A stretch of DNA of 64,000 nt from Peteryoungia wuzhouensis (GTDB taxonomy: Bacteria > Pseudomonadota > Alphaproteobacteria > Rhizobiales > Rhizobiaceae). The stretch spans positions 434,001 to 498,000 of the forward strand of contig NZ_QJRY01000001.1 of the NCBI RefSeq assembly GCF_003205195.1, read 5' to 3'. Below, one piece after another: positions 60,539 to 64,000 of this stretch. The notes beneath the pieces are model-generated. The model was not told the origin of the DNA. It searched no databases and saw only the letters and a program-made list of their open reading frames with translations. Each line of letters begins with the position of its first letter. Within the stretch, counting starts at the first letter, position 1. A program made the translations under genes and the position numbers.

Positions 60539-61042
60539 TCAGCCTGTCTGGGCGATGTGGGCCGAAAGCCGATCAAGCTCGCGATCGGAGAAGACCTCGA
60601 TGCCTGCCTGACGCATCAGGGCTGCCGTCACACCGAAGCCCGGATGGCGGCTCCCGGAAAACGAACCGTCATAGATGAAGCCGGATCCGCAGGAGGGGCT
60701 GCCGTCGATGAGGAGCGCCACCTTGCAGCCCTGCTCCTGCGCAAAGGCCACAGCCCTCTTGCCGCCTTCGATGAATTCCGCCGTCACGTCGCCGCCTGTG
60801 ACCTCCAGCACGCGGGCGCGGCCGGCGAGCACGTCGCCGCCATTCATCCCGCTCTCGATCTCGGCGGGTGGGCGCGGCGTCGGCAGGCCACCAGCCTGTT
60901 CGGGACAGTAGCCGACGAGGCGACCTTCGGCCTTCAAGCGCTCGACGAAAGGATCATGAAGGGGCTTGCCCTTGCCGTCGTAACGGACGGGACGACCAAG
61001 CAGGCAGGCGCTGATGAAGATTTTAGCAGGCATGGAAGTCAT
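60539..61042 (-). CDS. DUF523 family protein
   Basis: A 167-residue protein: AKIFISACLLGRPVRYDGKGKP, GYCPEQAGGLPTPRPPAEI and GSPSCGSGFIYDGSFSGSR, the conserved Cys-containing blocks of DUF523. Function is unknown; the clustered cysteines suggest metal binding. The ATG at 61042 overlaps the parE stop (ATGA), implying translational coupling; a second ATG lies at 61033. Placement after parDE is unusual for a DUF523 gene. Confidence 0.8.
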   Translation of the reverse strand: MTSMPAKIFISACLLGRPVRYDGKGKPLHDPFVERLKAEGRLVGYCPEQAGGLPTPRPPAEIESGMNGGDVLAGRARVLEVTGGDVTAEFIEGGKRAVAFAQEQGCKVALLIDGSPSCGSGFIYDGSFSGSRHPGFGVTAALMRQAGIEVFSDRELDRLSAHIAQTG

Positions 61043-61338
61043 TCGTCCAATTTACCCGCATGGTCGGCTCGCTCGTGAATAATACGGACGACCTCGATCC
61101 TGCCGCCCTCAAGAATGGTATAGAAGATGATATCAGATCCGGACCGACGGCGACGATAGCCGGGCCGCAGCGAAGCCTCTTCTTTGCCGGCAAACGGATG
61201 TGTGCCAATTTCGGCAATCATTGCCAGGATTTGCCGGAGGTATCGCTCCGCCTGAGCTTCGGACCATCGATCCCGCGTATAGTCACCGATTTCGAGAAAA
61301 TCCTGGCGTGCGGCAGGACTGAGCCGGATCTCAGCCAC
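61039..61338 (-). CDS. parE: ParE-family toxin
   Basis: A 99-residue RelE/ParE-superfamily protein: IRLSPAARQDFLEIGDYTRDRWSEAQAERYLRQILAMIAEIGTHPFAGKEEASLRPGYRRRRSGSDIIFYTILEGGRIEVVRIIHERAD. ParE toxins typically inhibit DNA gyrase. It is preceded by parD with an eight-base overlap and is followed by DUF523 with an ATGA overlap. Confidence 0.9.
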   Translation of the reverse strand: MAEIRLSPAARQDFLEIGDYTRDRWSEAQAERYLRQILAMIAEIGTHPFAGKEEASLRPGYRRRRSGSDIIFYTILEGGRIEVVRIIHERADHAGKLDE

Positions 61339-61582
61339 GGCTCGCCCATCTTTCGCGAACGGAAGTCATCAGATCCTCAGGATCGAACGGTACCGCCGGC
61401 CCGCTGTTCTCACCCTCGATCAGCGCATTGCGCAGCCACTCGATCCTGGCCTGCTCTTCCTTCAGAAGCTTGAGCCCCGCCTCGACCACCTCTTCGGCCG
61501 AGTTGAACTGGCCACTTTCGAGCTGGGCGTCGATGAAGCGGTCATAGGGCTCGGCAATTGTCACCTGGACGGGCTTGTTCAT
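61331..61582 (-). CDS. parD: ParD-family antitoxin
   Basis: An 83-residue ribbon-helix-helix-type antitoxin: VTIAEPYDRFIDAQLESGQFNSAEEVVEAGLKLLKEEQARIEWLRNALIEG, then the disordered toxin-wrapping tail (AVPFDPEDLMTSVRERWASRG). It should repress its operon and neutralise ParE. Start at 61582 follows GGAG; a longer frame upstream is rejected. Confidence 0.9.
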   Translation of the reverse strand: MNKPVQVTIAEPYDRFIDAQLESGQFNSAEEVVEAGLKLLKEEQARIEWLRNALIEGENSGPAVPFDPEDLMTSVRERWASRG

Positions 61583-61654
61583 GCTGGCGGCTCCGGGTCT
61601 CTTCGTGTCCACGATAACACACGAAACCAAGGTCGGAAAACGGGCGGTGAAAAC

Positions 61655-61680
61655 GAAAAACCCCGCCGAAGCGGGGTCTC
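61655..61680 (-). terminator. Terminator of glyS
   Basis: ACCCCGC-CGAA-GCGGGGT (61660-61677) followed by TTTTTCG on the minus strand, ten bases past the glyS stop. Confidence 0.85.
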
Positions 61681-61686
61681 ACATCA

Positions 61687-64000
61687 TCAACCTGTGATCT
61701 TGGAGAAGTCCGCGACCGTGCCGGTCGCTTCGCGGATCGCCTTCAGGAGCGCCAGACGATTGGCGCGGATGGCGGCATCCTCGTCGTTGACCAGGACGTC
61801 CTCGAAGAATGTGTCGACCGGGCCGCGCAGCGTCGAGAGCGCCTGCATGGCGGAGCGGAAGTCTTCCGATGCCACGGCCTCCGCTGCCGATTTCGAGGCC
61901 GACTGGATGGCGGCGAAGAGGGACTTTTCGGCGTCGAGCTTCAGCAGCGCTTCCGAGACGCCATCGGCGACGACGGTGCCCTTCTTCTCTTCGGCAGCCA
62001 AAAGCTGCGTGGCGCGCTTGGTGCCGGCCAAGAGGTTCAGGCCGTCTTCCGAGGTAATGAAGGCGGTGAGCGCCTCGGCCTTGCGGGCGACCATCAGGAG
62101 ATCGTCGGCCTCAGGCGTCAGCACGGCATCGATAATGTCGTGGCGGGCGCCCTGGTCGCGCAGGTAGACTTTTAGGCGGTCGTGGAAGAAGGAGAGGAGG
62201 TTAGAGACATACTCGCGCGCCGGCGAAACCCAAGTCGAGCCTTGATTTGCGTACTTCTGCTCATCCTCTGTATAATAGACCGTCTCCGCGTCCGCCAACA
62301 GGTAGCCCGAGTTGAGCATGACTTCGATCCAGTTAAGATCTGGTGCCATACCCTTTATGTGCAGGATCTTGTTGTAGTTTACATCGTTCGTGATGCCATG
62401 CAGCAAAGGATCCAATGACTGGTATGCCCTACCACTCTGAAGTTGCGTTAGGCTTATCTGAATAGCATGGCTTTCAGCTAAGTCAGCCAAACGCATGCGT
62501 ATCCCTCGTTCAAGGATCATGCGTACAGCGCCAAGTGCCTGACGACGCAGTGCATAAGGATCCTTTGAGCCGGTCGGCTTTTCGTCGATCGCCCAGAAGC
62601 CGACGAGCGTATCGAGCTTGTCGGCGAGCGCGACGGTGAGGCCGACCTTGTCTTCCGGCAGACGGTCGGACGGGCCGTTCGGTTTCCAGTGGTCCTCGAT
62701 CGCGGCAGCGACGGAGGCATCTTCGCCCTGCAGGAGCGCATATTTGCGGCCCATGGCGCCCTGGAGTTCGGGAAATTCACCGACGGCTTCGGTGCGCAGG
62801 TCGGCCTTTGCCAGCACCACGGCGCGGTCGACGAGGGCAGCGTCTGCGCCGACGATCGGCGCCAGCACCTTGGCCAATTCGCGGATACGCGCGACGCGCT
62901 CGCCTTGCGTGCCCAGCTTGGCGTGGAAGGTGACGTTCAGCGCGTCGAGCTTGGCCATGCGCTGGTCGAGCGGCTTCTTCAGGTCGAGATCGAACTTGGC
63001 GGCAGAGGCCTTCAGCGTGTCGAGGTCCGGCAGGTCGCCCTGGTCGCGCTTCCAGAAATGCAGCGCATCCGACAGGCGGGCGCGCACGACCTTGCCGTTG
63101 CCATGCATGATCTCGCGGCCGCCATCGGTGGCTTGGATGTTGGAAATGAGTATGAAATGGTTGGAGAGCACACCCTCCCCTTGAGGGGGAGGGTCGGACC
63201 GAAGGGCCGGGGTGGGGTGACCCACAACCGTCGAAGCGTCACCCCCACCCGCGCGTTCCGCGCGACCTCCCCCCTCAAGGGGGAGGTGGGTAGCCTGAGG
63301 GCGCACGACAAAGCACTTTTGGTTGGTCTTGATCGTCAGGCGGATGATCTCGGCGGGGATCGAGAGGTAATCCTCCTCGAACGTGCCAAGCAGAACCTGG
63401 GGCCATTCGACGAGGCCGGAGACTTCTTCCAGCAGGCCCTCGTCCTCGACCAGTTCCAGGCCATTGGCGAAGGCGATGTCGCGGGCGTCGTGCAGGATCA
63501 TGTCCTTGCGACGCTCGGCATCGAGGATGACCTTGGCGCGCTCCAGATTGGTGACGTAATCGTCGAAGCGCTTGACGGTGATGGCATCCGGCGCGTGAAA
63601 ACGGTGGCCATAGGTGACGTTGGACGCGACGATGCCGTCGATCTCGAAGGGGATGACCTGGACTTCGTCATGCTCGGGGCCGAAGGTGCAGAGGATCGAC
63701 TGCAGCGGGCGGACCCAGCGCAGGCTTTCCATGCCCTTGCCCTCGATGCCGCCATAGCCCGAGCCTTTGGGCATGGAGGCAAAGCCGGAGCGCATCGACT
63801 TCGGCCAGGGGAAGGCCCTGATGATGCCGGGCATGACATCGGCGATGATCTCTTCGGCCGCGCGGCCGGGCTTTTCCATGTAGGCGACGTAGAAATCGCC
63901 CTTCTTCGGATCGGTCTTGATGATCGCCTGATCGATGGAGGAGAGGCCGGCGCCGCGCAGGAAGCCGTCGATGGCTCCTTGAGGTGCCGAGACGCTCGGG
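61687..64000 (-). CDS. glyS: Glycyl-tRNA synthetase beta subunit (5' end outside window)
   Basis: The frame runs open to the window edge, giving about 770 visible residues; the true N terminus lies beyond. Family motifs include [82 protein letters not shown] and the C-terminal anticodon-binding region ([27 protein letters not shown]). It pairs with GlyQ to charge tRNA-Gly. Two insertions are visible. An in-frame palindromic element (63171-63290) encodes 40 residues between KCFVVRPQ and [11 protein letters not shown] lower-GC segment of about 80-90 residues (roughly 62200-62490) precedes [10 protein letters not shown]. No stop is introduced by either. Confidence 0.93.
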   Translation of the reverse strand, partial: PSVSAPQGAIDGFLRGAGLSSIDQAIIKTDPKKGDFYVAYMEKPGRAAEEIIADVMPGIIRAFPWPKSMRSGFASMPKGSGYGGIEGKGMESLRWVRPLQSILCTFGPEHDEVQVIPFEIDGIVASNVTYGHRFHAPDAITVKRFDDYVTNLERAKVILDAERRKDMILHDARDIAFANGLELVEDEGLLEEVSGLVEWPQVLLGTFEEDYLSIPAEIIRLTIKTNQKCFVVRPQATHLPLEGGGRAERAGGGDASTVVGHPTPALRSDPPPQGEGVLSNHFILISNIQATDGGREIMHGNGKVVRARLSDALHFWKRDQGDLPDLDTLKASAAKFDLDLKKPLDQRMAKLDALNVTFHAKLGTQGERVARIRELAKVLAPIVGADAALVDRAVVLAKADLRTEAVGEFPELQGAMGRKYALLQGEDASVAAAIEDHWKPNGPSDRLPEDKVGLTVALADKLDTLVGFWAIDEKPTGSKDPYALRRQALGAVRMILERGIRMRLADLAESHAIQISLTQLQSGRAYQSLDPLLHGITNDVNYNKILHIKGMAPDLNWIEVMLNSGYLLADAETVYYTEDEQKYANQGSTWVSPAREYVSNLLSFFHDRLKVYLRDQGARHDIIDAVLTPEADDLLMVARKAEALTAFITSEDGLNLLAGTKRATQLLAAEEKKGTVVADGVSEALLKLDAEKSLFAAIQSASKSAAEAVASEDFRSAMQALSTLRGPVDTFFEDVLVNDEDAAIRANRLALLKAIREATGTVADFSKITG
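63171..63290. repeat. RIME-like palindromic mosaic element (copy B), inside glyS
   Basis: A 120-base element, CACCCTCCCCTTGAGGGG at its left and CAAGGGGGAGGTGGG at its right. It shares both outer palindromes and the GGGGTGGGGTGA and CACCCCCACCCG blocks with copy A at 15608-15740. Because its length is divisible by three and the read-through frame lacks stops, glyS continues through it. It resembles protein-coding palindromic elements known in Rickettsia. Confidence 0.85.

Noticed and set aside
62190..62500. Intein in glyS
   Set aside because: The lower-GC insert is too short (about 80-90 residues) and shows no intein splice motifs (no Cys/Ser start with HN end).
15608..63290. The repeated CCTCCCC/GGGGAGG palindromes as CRISPR or an insertion sequence
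   Set aside because: Only two copies are present, without regular spacers or transposase; they fit a mosaic palindromic element.

Overview
The window is a GC-rich chromosomal stretch (or stretch of a large replicon) from an alphaproteobacterium, most likely a member of the Rhizobiaceae. Signs of this are BA14K-type secreted proteins, a DUF6101 protein, CtrA-type TTAA-N7-TTAA boxes, an alpha-r14-like anti-Shine-Dalgarno small RNA, RIME-like palindromic mosaic elements and several chemoreceptors. Gene content is mostly core metabolism and housekeeping. Two toxin-antitoxin pairs and two intergenic-type palindromic elements are the main mobile or selfish features. I saw no phage, insertion sequence, CRISPR array, rRNA or tRNA.

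Layout. 1-4200: 3' end of dxs, an MFS exporter, a YkgJ-type cysteine-cluster protein, a small secreted protein, sodB and two small stress-type proteins. 4200-11700: three chemoreceptors on the minus strand with a DUF4424 protein between them; the first has a periplasmic c-type haem motif. 11700-15600: an sRNA candidate, tlyA and a TrmA-family RNA methyltransferase, a small secreted protein and an enoyl-CoA hydratase. 15600-23200: an acyl-CoA dehydrogenase, Tat-exported PhoX with a candidate Pho box, minCDE with a CtrA box, and two BA14K paralogues. 23300-26000: a glycine-betaine-demethylase-like Rieske oxygenase/reductase pair behind a clear cobalamin riboswitch whose downstream sequence can sequester the ribosome-binding site. 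26300-33700: an uncharacterised protein, a degenerate GGDEF protein, a threonylcarbamoyl-AMP synthase, an FAD-linked oxidase, a short ModE-type regulator and modABC with a ModE-like operator.

33700-44900: a five-module DUF1217 protein, a DUF6101 protein, ubiA, an outer-membrane MipA-like protein, a branched-chain aminotransferase, a polysaccharide deacetylase, oligopeptidase B, a small protein with its own CtrA box, and a metal-efflux CDF protein with a divergent MerR regulator. 44900-53500: a cupin, a TumE/TumA-type toxin-antitoxin pair, a peptide-leader transcription attenuator in front of an acetyltransferase and a DJ-1/PfpI protein, cytochromes, a phosphoesterase, an AI-2E exporter, a VOC dioxygenase, and a universal stress/DksA-like pair behind an FNR/FixK box. 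53500-64000: tex, an unknown low-GC gene, purD, a secreted protein, a Cache-domain chemoreceptor, DUF523, parDE, and glyS (5' end outside the window), which carries a palindromic element inside its reading frame and a second lower-GC insertion.

The most notable points are regulatory: the aromatic-rich leader peptide with three alternative hairpins (46069-46215), the riboswitch on a betaine demethylase operon, the anti-SD small RNA, and the in-frame palindromic element in glyS.
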